NCBI GenBank assembly: GCA_028752905.1
Contig: JAQNBH010000015.1
Coordinates: forward strand, 14,398,036 to 14,462,035
From: Cladorhizidae sp. MBARI D1340-BT2
Taxonomy: Eukaryota; Porifera; Demospongiae; Poecilosclerida; Cladorhizidae
DNA length: 64,000 bases
Direction: 5' to 3'
Part shown: positions 12,501 through 19,408 of the stretch, in pieces
How positions within the stretch are numbered: position 1 is the stretch's first letter
Layout: each line of letters opens with the position of its first letter
Made by a program: the position numbers and the translations under genes
Notes under the pieces: model-generated
What the model was told of the DNA's origin: nothing
The model's input: only the letters and a program-made list of their open reading frames with translations
Database searches by the model: none

Positions 12501-14997
12501 GATGTACGTTGTTTTGCTGTTGGTGATGTACGTTGTCATTGTTGCTATTGGTGATGTACGTTGTTGTTGCTGTTGGTGATGTACGTTGTTGTTGGTGGTG
12601 ATGTACGTTGTTGTGTTGGTGGTGATATACGTTGTTATTGCTGTTGATGTACATTGTTGCTGTTGGTGATGTACGTTGTTGTTGCTGTTGGTGATGTACG
12701 TTGTTGTTGCTGTTTGTGATGTACATTGTTGTTGTTGTTGATGTACGTTGTTGTTGCTGTTGGTGATGTACGTTGTTGTTGCTGTTGGCGATGTACGTTG
12801 CCATTGTTGCCATTGGTGATGTACGTTGTTGTTGGTGATGTATGTTGTTGTTGTTGCTGTTGGTGATGTACGTTGTTGTTGCTGTTGATGTACATTGTTG
12901 CTGTTGGTGATGTACGTTGTTGCTGTTGGTTATGTACGTTGTTGTTGTTGATGTACGTTGTTGTTGCTGTTGGTGATATACATTGTTGTTGTTGCTGTTG
13001 GCGATGTACGTTGTTGTTGCTGTTGGTGATGTACATTGTTGTTGCCGTTGATGTATGTTGTTGCTGTTGGTGATGTACGTTATTGTTGTTGTTGTTGATG
13101 TACGTTGTTGTTGCTGTTGGTGATGTACGTTGTTGCTGTTGGTGATGTACGTTGTCATTGTTGCTGTTGGTGATGTATGTTGTTTTTGGCATATGTTGTT
13201 GTTGTTGTTGTTGTTTTCTTGTTGCTGCTTGCCTTGCATGCAGGCCGGTGAGGTGTGGTATGAGGTGGCAGGAGAACTGGCACAGGAAGGCCTGCGACCA
13301 GTCACCCCAGATCAGGAGTGTCTCACAGACATCCTTCACACACATGAGGGCAAAGCTGAGCTTGTTCTCAAGCGACAGGTATGATGGTGATGGTGATGAC
13401 AGTACGATGGTGGTGATGGCAATAATGGTGGTAGTGATGATGGTTGGGTATGATGGTGACAATGGTGATGGTGGTGGTGATGATGGTGATGATGGTGATG
13501 ATGGCGAGTTATGATTGTACGATGGTGATTGTGCTGGAAATGATGATGGTAATGGTGATAATGGCAATGATGGTGATCATGGTGATAGTAGTGGGTAGTA
13601 ACGATGATGGCAAAGATGATAATGGTAGTAGTAGCTATGGTGATGATGTGATAACAATGATGGTAATGATGGTTACAATGATGGTACACAGCATGAGATT
13701 ATCGACGAATATCAAAGAACTGAGGAGAGGAAGGAGGCACAGTTTTATGATAAGGTATAATTATTCTAATATACGCACATGTACTGTTCACGAACCACAC
13801 AAATTTTTTTTAGATCAACTGGTATCATCACGCTAATGAAATCGCAAAGCAAGAGTTTAAGAATTTCGTGGAGCGAACATCCAACTATGGAGCTCTGAAG
13901 GTTAGCTGAGCATCTTGCACTGTACGTTGCTGTGTATTTAAAGTTATTACCATCAGAGCAATGTCATTGATACCAGCTAGCCAAAGCTAAGCAGCTGAAC
14001 GCTCTGGATGCATCCAGGACAAGTGGTGTTGCCATTGGGTGAGTGCAAGCATTCCAGTAAATAGTAGGACTATAGCGACATTAAGTATTCTCTTTCAATA
14101 TCGTTGATTCTAGTGACAGATTTCACAGCCAAGATCAGAAAGGATTGAACACCACGGTAGGTTGCTTTATTGGATGTGCAGTTTTCTTGCTAGATTTGTG
14201 GAAGAATGTTTTCCAAGAGTGCTTTTATGGATTCTTTTGTTGTTGTTGTAGTTGTTGTTATTACAATATCTAAAATAGTGCTAACTTTTGATATAGGGTG
14301 TGAAATAACTATTTATGCACATACACACACAGACAATGTGTGGTCGTCATGTCTCCATAGCCACTACTCCTCTGAAATTACTTGTGGTCCCAGTGGTACC
14401 TCCTTCCCTCACAGATCACAGCACCACTACCTAATGGTGAGGATTATTTATAATTCTTATTTGAGATTGACTTGTCAAAAAAAATATATGACCCTTTACC
14501 TATTAAAACAGTGAACAGGGGGGGGGAAATAATAATAATTAAAGGTAGTGCAGTGCTCCTTTATTGGTTTTCAAAATGGCGATGGCAACCCCCCTAAAAA
14601 TGAAGCTCATATCTCAGCTAAAATTTACATTGGCAGCTTCTAAGCTGCCTAAATGCTCCGAAAAGACCCCTTGAAAGGTAAACTGGCAGTTCCCCAAAAC
14701 ATTGAAATTCGATCTTCAGTGATATTCTATGTATATATCTCTCCCCCGCTTCACATAACTTGCATATAATAAGTCCATCATAAACATTAAAAAATTAGTA
14801 CCCGAAGATTCCAAGTGCTCCAATGCACGTCCATGGCTACTTTTTTTCGAATAAAGTGGTTGGTAAGGATCATCCAGAAAGTAATTTTGTCGTATTATAA
14901 GCAGAAAAATGACAAGTGCTTAGTTCTGCTGTTTGGTGTATGGAATTCTTACTCCTTGGCTACTTTTTAAGCAGGTCCTAAGGAGGTTTGTGGCTGA
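482..14997 (+). CDS. CFAP69: CFAP69-like gene, unit 1, 3' two thirds (about 20 exons)
   Basis: Cilia- and flagella-associated protein 69 is an armadillo-like axonemal protein needed for sperm flagella and olfactory cilia. Exons inferred from splice sites and phase: 482-542, 621-655, 1336-1465, 1587-1635, 1866-2116, 2346-2454, 2774-2938, 3881-4002, 4779-4982, 6995-7060, 10319-10445, 11157-11294, 11504-11583, 13244-13378, 13692-13754, 13814-13900, 13977-14038, 14114-14156, 14415-14436 and possibly 14975-14997. All junctions keep frame. They encode about 656 residues, against roughly 940 in vertebrate CFAP69, so the N-terminal third lies before base 1. Diagnostic stretches are GHGNSFHGEGGRG (exon 2774), LLSAIDCVWCTVVGNP (exon 4779) and NMQNLLLLVLADLCENPK (exon 6995). 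Most introns are short, but several are inflated by minisatellites. The family call rests on remembered similarity, not a search. Confidence 0.82.
1866..2116 (+). CDS. CFAP69: CFAP69 exon, intact in unit 1
   Basis: The acceptor is TTTCACAG at 1858-1865 and the donor GTAATA at 2117. It reads SRHHLQSLTDSTKHFKLSN through to FEELQLL. It joins in frame to the small exon before it (ESGFFGDLCTYATIGE) and to the next one (ALSCLCSLAPLL). It matters because the unit 2 counterpart carries a 2-nt insertion. Confidence 0.8.
2774..2938 (+). CDS. CFAP69: CFAP69 exon with GHGNSFHG motif
   Basis: The acceptor TAATTAG ends at 2773 and the donor GTGAGA is at 2939. The translation contains GHGNSFHGEGGRGSKIAQLR followed by a leucine-rich helix and DDTIIQDLHEQGAIPILI. 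This glycine-rich motif is one of the best conserved parts of CFAP69 as I recall the family, and is a main reason for the gene name. The phases (1 in, 1 out) fit both neighbours. Confidence 0.85.
3881..4002 (+). CDS. CFAP69: CFAP69 exon followed by a GC-AG intron
   Basis: It reads ILKDFRNVPEVDVDHPVLLE then MQADIMLILSCICEMDMHRK. The acceptor CTGACAG ends at 3880. The frame closes with AAG, and the only donor in phase is GCAAGT at 4003, a non-canonical GC 5' splice site with otherwise perfect consensus. The intron runs to the TAG at 4776-4778. Confidence 0.82.
4310..4778 (+). repeat. Minisatellite, ~65-75 bp unit, carrying decoy 3' splice sites
   Basis: There are about seven degenerate units, each with GTTCTCAGCTTTTATCAC followed by a CAACCTTCTACTGTTT-like segment and TATAGGAATT. 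The last unit ends exactly at the acceptor of exon 4779-4982. TAG|GAATT copies end at 4441, 4509, 4577 and 4644, before the true one at 4778. Unit 2 has the same array at about 39,515-39,986. Confidence 0.8.
4779..4982 (+). CDS. CFAP69: CFAP69 exon ELFGGFDG...LLDLLK
   Basis: This is a 68-codon exon, phase 0 at both ends, with acceptor TTTGTAG and donor GTAACA. It contains GLGHSRLLLSAIDCVWCTVV and SEGIFILLDLLK, the second diagnostic CFAP69 stretch. Unit 2 (39,987-40,190) differs by one residue, Phe to Tyr in GGFDG. Confidence 0.87.
5000..6675. repeat. 28-bp minisatellite in CFAP69 intron
   Basis: There are about 60 copies of a unit built from GAACTCACTGCTCGTGGG plus TGTAGGGGTT, with alternating CACTGCTC and CAGTGTTC versions and some shortened units. 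It occupies most of the 2.0 kb intron. In unit 2 the same array spans only about 40,215-40,795, so the two copies differ roughly threefold in length. Confidence 0.95.
6995..7060 (+). CDS. CFAP69: CFAP69 short exon ACPLNMQNLLLLVLADLCENPK
   Basis: This is a 22-codon exon, phase 0 both sides, with acceptor CTCTGCAG and donor GTACCT. It joins LLDLLK of the previous exon to AIPHVAAWKTPDGYSTW of the next one (10,319), across a 3.26 kb intron that holds two minisatellites and a hAT relic. Confidence 0.85.
7309..7565. repeat. 34-bp palindromic minisatellite next to a MITE end
   Basis: About six copies of a unit containing GATGAAGG, GCTCTAG, CCTTCATC and ATTATTCCT. Each unit is itself an inverted repeat (GATGAAGG / CCTTCATC). 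It sits beside the segment TCTCAATAATCAACTTGCTC-GACATTTCAGCTAGATGC, which recurs at about 15,310 and 34,070. The array therefore looks like an expansion of the end of a dispersed element. The unit 2 counterpart is 41,428-41,690. Confidence 0.8.
7675..8368. repeat. 51-bp minisatellite in CFAP69 intron
   Basis: About 13 copies of a unit with CTGTGTGTACAGAGTTAGCT, CTGTTCTAGTGCCATCATGC and ATGCACATGCA. The length is 51 or 53, and 51-bp units keep frame, so both strands stay open (VSSVLVPSCMHMHCVYR on +, MHDGTRTELTLYTQCMC on -). ACAGAG-TTAG-CTCTGT is a hairpin and TGCATGCA a perfect palindrome. The unit 2 array (41,806-42,687) is longer and has variant units. Confidence 0.95.
8690..9110 (+). pseudogene. 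hAT transposase relic (DUF4371-like) in CFAP69 intron
   Basis: The stretch FWTIMVDETTDTSNREHVLI followed by CFRKVDSELEAHEKFLVS resembles the core of hAT / ZMYM6-like transposases (typically ADETTDxSNKEQL...VD.DL..HEDF). Further on, MSGAHGEVAKLILDEKP matches the next conserved block in a shifted frame. Stops and shifts show it is dead. It is present in both units, so it predates the duplication. Confidence 0.68.
10319..10445 (+). CDS. CFAP69: CFAP69 exon AIPHVAAWKTPDGYSTW...
   Basis: The acceptor TATATAG ends at 10,318, just after a TG microsatellite, and the donor is GTGAGG. It reads AIPHVAAWKTPDGYSTWSLL, then ARLWRAEEWDMGVPR. This resembles the CFAP69 block with a tryptophan-rich AHLLCNLWR-like motif. 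Confidence 0.82.
10528..10612. repeat. 21-bp tandem repeat, four copies
   Basis: The unit is GTGCTCTCAACACCAGCCCAA with small variants, immediately downstream of exon 10,319-10,445. It is identical in layout at about 45,212-45,297 in unit 2. Confidence 0.85.
11157..11294 (+). CDS. CFAP69: CFAP69 exon GTSLPLIGMEQNACGMPPIP...
   Basis: The acceptor is TATGCAG and the donor GTACAT. It reads TSLPLIGMEQNACGMPPIPT, then ITDVTENMRAKIYAIYCKMG. Phases 1 in and 1 out fit exons 10,319 and 11,504. Differences in unit 2 are silent as far as I compared. Confidence 0.82.
11504..11583 (+). CDS. CFAP69: CFAP69 exon followed by a second GC-AG intron
   Basis: It reads FQYTSEELCPEDKITICIIK SYLDFK. The in-phase boundary AAG is followed by GCAAGT, so this intron also starts with GC. 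The 1.66 kb intron is almost wholly the 25-bp minisatellite. Unit 2 has GCAAGC at the same place, a weaker donor. Confidence 0.8.
11600..13205. repeat. 25-bp minisatellite filling a CFAP69 intron
   Basis: About 65 copies of a unit made of GTACGTTGTTG, TTGCTGTTGG and TGAT with shorter variants. Because 25 is not a multiple of 3, each strand cycles through three frames and repeats every 75 nt. On the - strand this gives long ORFs rich in Asn, Gln, His and Thr. These are by-products of the repeat, not genes. The unit 2 array is 46,285-48,140. Confidence 0.95.
13244..13378 (+). CDS. CFAP69: CFAP69 exon AGEVWYEVAGELAQEGLRPV...
   Basis: A 45-codon exon, phase 0, with acceptor GCATGCAG and donor GTATGA. 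It reads AGEVWYEVAGELAQEGLRPV, then TPDQECLTDILHTHEGKAEL and VLKRQ. It is the first of the small, helical, charged C-terminal exons. It is followed by HEIIDEYQRTEERKEAQFYD (13,692-13,754) and INWYHHANEIAKQEFKNFVE (13,814-13,900). Confidence 0.85.
13379..13691. repeat. GATGGT-type short tandem repeat spanning a whole intron
   Basis: The 313-bp intron between exons 13,244 and 13,692 is almost entirely imperfect GATGGTGAT / AATGGT triplet-like repeats. It gives His-rich - strand and Met/Val-rich + strand ORFs without coding meaning. The unit 2 intron is 48,318-48,630. Confidence 0.9.
14415..14997 (+). CDS. CFAP69: CFAP69 micro-exon and possible terminal exon
   Basis: A 22-nt micro-exon (14,415-14,436; ITAPLPN plus one base) lies between CCCTCACAG and GTGAGG, in phase with exon 14,114-14,156 (DRFHSQDQKGLNTT). 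The next in-phase acceptor, TTAAGCAG at 14,974, would give PKEVCG and a TGA at 14,995-14,997. The longer open frame after it is not supported, because unit 2 has a stop in it (TGG to TAG at about 49,974). Confidence 0.45.
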
Positions 14998-14999
14998 TT

Positions 15000-16490
15000 T
15001 TCTACCAACACACCTGCTATTTGTTTGGTGGAGTTCTCCCGTGCAAACTGTTACCAAGTCCTTGAAAAAGGCTATAGCTGACCTTGGGTACAGTCCGCAA
15101 TATCGGGATGGTATGCTGATTTTTATCTAGTGATGTGGTGTACATGGGTAGAGGCAACAACAGCAACAAGACAAGGCATGTGAAGCTTAGAGTTCATCTT
15201 TGTAGAACTCTGACTTAATGTTAGTCCTCCACTACTCAACTAGAAACAACAAAACAAACAAACGAGGAAAAAACAACAACTTGAAACACAAACAAAAGTT
15301 ACAAATGACCTTCTCAATAATCAACTTGCTCTCTCAACATTTCGACTAGATGCTCTAGCCTTCACCAGGAATAATGAAAGTGTTTTTAATTGAAAACAAA
15401 CAGTTAAAAGAAGGAAATGGGACCTTACCCGTGCGGACCACAACCAGTTAGATAAACACACACACTAATGGTAAAGGGTCATCTAACTGGCTGTGGTCTA
15501 CATGGGAACAAACTTGTTTCCTTGTTTTTTTAACAGGTCAATCCAATCATTGGTAAAGTCCTATAAATGTTTGCGGTCTATATACATTGGACATAATAAA
15601 TACTACATATATAGATGCATGGATCATAGTATATAGTTACCTGGTTTTGTTGAAGGTCTGTGCTGTTAACTATTGTCACAGGAGTAAGCTTCTCGGTAAA
15701 CAATTATTTGCAGCAAAAATATGCAGTTTACAGCTCAACTCAACTCAGTGTTGGTAAATTGATCTTTTACCAATTTTCAAGTGCTTTATTGATATTTATA
15801 TACTGCTATATGGTAATTTGGAGTATTCTGGTAGTAGTGAATAGACCTGTTGTATGCAAGCTGTGTATGTATGTGTGTGTGAGGGGGGGGAGGAGATAGA
15901 CACGTAGAAGATAGATACAAAATCAAATGTCTTTTGGGGTTGTCAGTTTACTACTTTTCAAGGCACTCTGGTAGTGTTTTTGTAGTTAAATTGACTGAAA
16001 TCATCTTTTTTATGCTTAGAACCTATTAACATGAGTTTTAGCTGAAGTATGAGGGAGTTTGTGTTGTTTTGTGACCTGTATCCTCGTCTACGAATTGGGG
16101 TCAAACTGACTGCAGTAAATTATGTGGAGTTTACTCACAGTCTGTATTACAAAAGTATTTAGTCATTTAAAAAATATATATAGTAGCATTTAAGTTGCAT
16201 TCAGTTAGATATATTGGCGTAAATGTCTGGTGATTGATATACTAGAGATATATAATTGATGTCTCTCTTTCTTTATGCAGAAATGATCTACACCATACAA
16301 GGAAGAATCTTGTCAGGGATTTTCAAAAGACGATATATCATGACACTGTCTATCTTGGACAACTTCATTATTGGCACTGAAACTTTTGCAACAGCAACAG
16401 CAGTGTCATTATGATTTGTGACCATAATGTATGTATGACCAATAAGGCAGATGCTTGGTGTAAAATACAGTGCTGGCACAGATTGCAGCA
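15000..16490. other. Post-CFAP69 intergenic stretch, no gene seen
   Basis: AT-rich, with no convincing coding potential. It holds an inverted repeat at 15,419-15,505 (GACCACAACCAGTTAGAT against ATCTAACTGGCTGTGGTC). It also holds a copy of the dispersed TCTCAATAATCAACTTGCTC segment at 15,312 and a GGTAAAG...CGGTCTATA repeat at 15,535-15,590. Unit 2 has the same content at 49,945-51,630 plus a 187-bp block absent here. Confidence 0.6.
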
Positions 16491-16496
16491 AGTCTA

Positions 16497-17145
16497 CAGG
16501 CCCGTACCTATATAGAGGTGTTTCCTGTTGCCTGGAATGCCCCCCCCCCCCCCCCCCCCCCCCCCTCTTCATAGGAGCTACCATAAATTCTAGATTTATA
16601 GCGCCTCTAACTTAAGTGCCACTTCCAACTGCATTATAATTTTTGTAGTCTTAATTGTTGCACCGAGTTGGGTTTTAATTATTATTTTCAGGTGCTTATT
16701 AATTAGAGCCAGATCTACAAAATGTCATTGCTCAGTTACTTCAAGAAATGTCATGGTGACCAAAAGGCCTGCTGCCTTATTTGGACCATTACTCCCGAAG
16801 AAAGGTCCTGTGGCCGGCCTCAAAAGAGAGCAGCACTTGCAATATTATCAGTTACTAGTGGACCTACTGGAGAATCATCACGGGCACCTATTTTATAAGG
16901 GCACTGTAATTTAAGCGACAGCATCAGCGTAGAATGCTTTTTGCAGACATATTAGCCAAATAATTTATGCTATTGTACATGATATTTTTATGTTAAGCTT
17001 CCTTGTCCCACCCCCTTAGACCTATTTACGATCTTCAATTTTGAAAACCATTAATCTTACATTTGGGAGGAACTATGCATTTAGCAGGAAGAAGTCCACC
17101 ATCTGAGAGGAAACCCCCCCCTTCCAAATACTGGGTACAGGCCTG
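16497..17145. mobile_element. Non-autonomous hAT-like element with long C tract
   Basis: The ends are inverted: CAGGCCCGTACC at the left and GGTACAGGCCTG at the right. CAGG-type ends are typical of hAT elements. I see no clear 8-bp target duplication. Inside are a run of about 26 C and a short open stretch beginning MSLLSYFKK, an N-terminus of the kind found in hAT transposases. The unit 2 copy is 51,641-52,284 and lacks the TATATAGA near the left end. Confidence 0.5.
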
Positions 17146-17216
17146 TGTAGTACTGGTTTCAGTGAGCATATTACCTTAAATTTGATCTTCAACCAATGCA
17201 CATAATAGTACTCACA

Positions 17217-17510
17217 TTTTAGCACCTAATGAAATGACCCATTGTATAGAGTGGAGCTTCCTCTAGCCACTGGTTAGACTAATTTCAACTGTCTTCACTT
17301 TCCAATTAGGAGTTAGAACTGCAGAAAACATGGGGAGGCTGGTTTTGAGGGACTCAACTTTGACTGCCTGTATATATACCTTGGGTATGGTTGTACCTAT
17401 GCAAGTATCAAAAGAGAGCACACAAGACTGACAAGAGATCAATATTTTGAGCTAATATAAAGCTCATAGAGTGAACTATGCAGAATTTATGGAGCTCCAA
17501 AGTTGTAATC
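17217..17510. repeat. Dispersed repeat, single arm of the foldback family
   Basis: It shares blocks with the foldback elements at 18,749 and 26,115: CTTCCTCTAGCCACT, TCAAAAGAGAGCACACA, TTTTGAGCTA and CAGAATTTATGGAGCTC. Another single arm lies at 30,663-30,960. Unit 2 copies are at about 52,350-52,640 and 58,456-58,750. Confidence 0.7.
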
Positions 17511-17868
17511 ACATTTTTTAACACTTGGTAAAAATATGGTATCGATCCCCTTACCTTAAGCAGTCACAATGCAGAGTAACAACTGCTCTTAGTCACTAGG
17601 CATGTCGATGGGTGCCAAAATTTTGGACCTTTCCCAATCAGGTCATCTGCCCCACTAAAGTTCGAGATCATGCCTTAATACAGATGCATCATCAGCATGC
17701 CCAACCTGGGTGACAGAGCCAAGTAGGCTCAATCAAGGGGATGGTAAGTATATAGCTATATCAGGTCCCTATGCCTATCCCTCACTACCATCTGCTTCAG
17801 GGCCCCAACTGTCATTTGACTTGCAGCTGTATAATATATATAGCTCAACAGAGTCAGCAGTCTCCTGA

Positions 17869-18438
17869 ATGTCTCGTCTTTTGTTTTACAGTTTCTCCAA
17901 GCTCAATAAGCCTCAGTCTGGGTTCTTAGCAATGAGGCAACAATCAAGTAGTGGCCTATTGACTCTCTCTGCATCAACAAAGCTCGTACACAATCTCTTA
18001 GCAGTGACAGTTAAGGACTGTGGATTCGACAGTTTTGAAGAGGTATATATATACGAGCTTACTCCATGCAGATGCATCCAGGCCTGATGGACCAGTTGCT
18101 CCTCGTTTGATTATATACACGCAACCTAATCATACGAATCAATGGAGGGACTCCAGCGAGCTCTGTATTGCTGGAGGATGCTTTTCCTTCAAAATATCCT
18201 CCACAATAGGAGATGGTGAATCATCTACATCCACTCCGTCTCTCAAATGGAGCAAATTTCTCTTGCCCTTATTCAAGAGCAGTTGCAAGGTTGCTTGGGT
18301 TTTCCCATGAAACATCAGGTTGGCAAGGGATCTTGCAAGTTCCCTGCTCTTGAAACTTGGAGATGCGTCTTGGGAAGGATTGGATTTCCTTAATCGGTGC
18401 AGCCAGATCTCCCTCTCTCTATCCATAACTTCAGGCAT
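17869..18438 (-). pseudogene. Non-LTR retrotransposon ORF2 fragment (start of reverse transcriptase)
   Basis: Read on the - strand, the first part has LANLMFHGKTQATLQLLLNK and ILKEKHPPA. The second has RGATGPSGLDASAWSKL, LTVTAKRLCTSFVDPE and KNPGLRLIELGETV. These are the linker and fingers region of LINE reverse transcriptases common in sponge and cnidarian genomes (GPSGLDA..W, KNPGVRPIGIGE). Stops and a (TA)n length change break the frame, and the catalytic YADD region is absent. The unit 2 copy (52,985-53,566) lacks the extra TA bases. Confidence 0.72.
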
Positions 18439-19408
18439 CTCTCCGGGAAGTTTTTGATGTGGTTTTGAAGATGAATTTCAGTTTTTACAAGGCTTTTGTC
18501 TGCCAGTTTATCACCGGTGCTAGGGGTCGGATTTAAATTTAATTTTTTTAATTTATTACAATTTTTTTATCTCACCCAACTATGCTTCAACATACTGGAA
18601 AGGTGGATTCCAAGTTACAGAAGATTTGGATGCTCTATTCTGGACTTACAGTGGCTTTTGCACACACCATCCACCCAGGAAGGCAATCAAGAAGCCTACC
18701 TGAATTCAGGGAGGACAATGGCCCCTTTTTTTCTTATGGTTACCACTTTAGAGCTCCATAGATTCTGTAAACTTCATGGTATGGACTTGATATATAGCTC
18801 AAAAGATAGGTCTCTCTGTGTGCTCTCTTTTGATACTAAAATATGTTTCATATGTATAACTATAGGCAAGTTACTAGACTCTAAAGCGGAGCGACCTCAA
18901 AAGCCTGAATCGCCTCAACCTCTGCCAAGATAACTCCAGATTGCTAATAGTATCCCTAACTTAAATCTCAACTAGAAAATAATTTTAAACAAGCTGGTTT
19001 CAACTGATTTTAGTAGGTATGGGTGTCAAGATTTACCAAAAAAAAGTAAGGTGGGGTAGGGGGTGGGGAAAACTTTTTCTGGGGTTAAAGGTCATTTATC
19101 CCCGGCCTAAATCACTTAAACTTGTATCTCGGTAACAAAACAAGGTCATGTGGTTGATCCTGGTGTCAAAATGCACAGAATTATGCAAGAAGGACCCCCC
19201 AAATTTTTTTGGACCCTTAGTTACCAAACCTTGACCTCCAAATGTGAGGTCAAAGGTCAAAAAGTGTCATTGACATGGCATAATATTATTATGTATCATA
19301 TAATTTTGAAGCTGCATGGTGTCAAACAATGCATCAAAGAATCAAGTGCAAAGAATCAAGTAGTAAACAAATAATTGAAATACTGATTACAGCATAGCTA
19401 TAACATAT

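Noticed and set aside
11500..13305. Large - strand ORFs (182-350 codons) rich in Asn, Gln, His and Thr, and their unit 2 equivalents up to 529 codons
   Set aside because: They are the three-frame reading of a 25-bp minisatellite inside a CFAP69 intron. The period of 25 nt gives a 25-residue repeat, and no independent coding signal exists.
13336..13836. His-rich and Met/Val-rich ORFs around the GATGGT repeat
   Set aside because: Low-complexity readings of an intronic short tandem repeat; the real exons on either side use another frame.
14933..15130. 65-codon ORF VLRRFVADFLPTHLLFVWWS... as a CFAP69 terminal exon
   Set aside because: The frame does not match the phase of the preceding micro-exon, and unit 2 has a stop codon in it.
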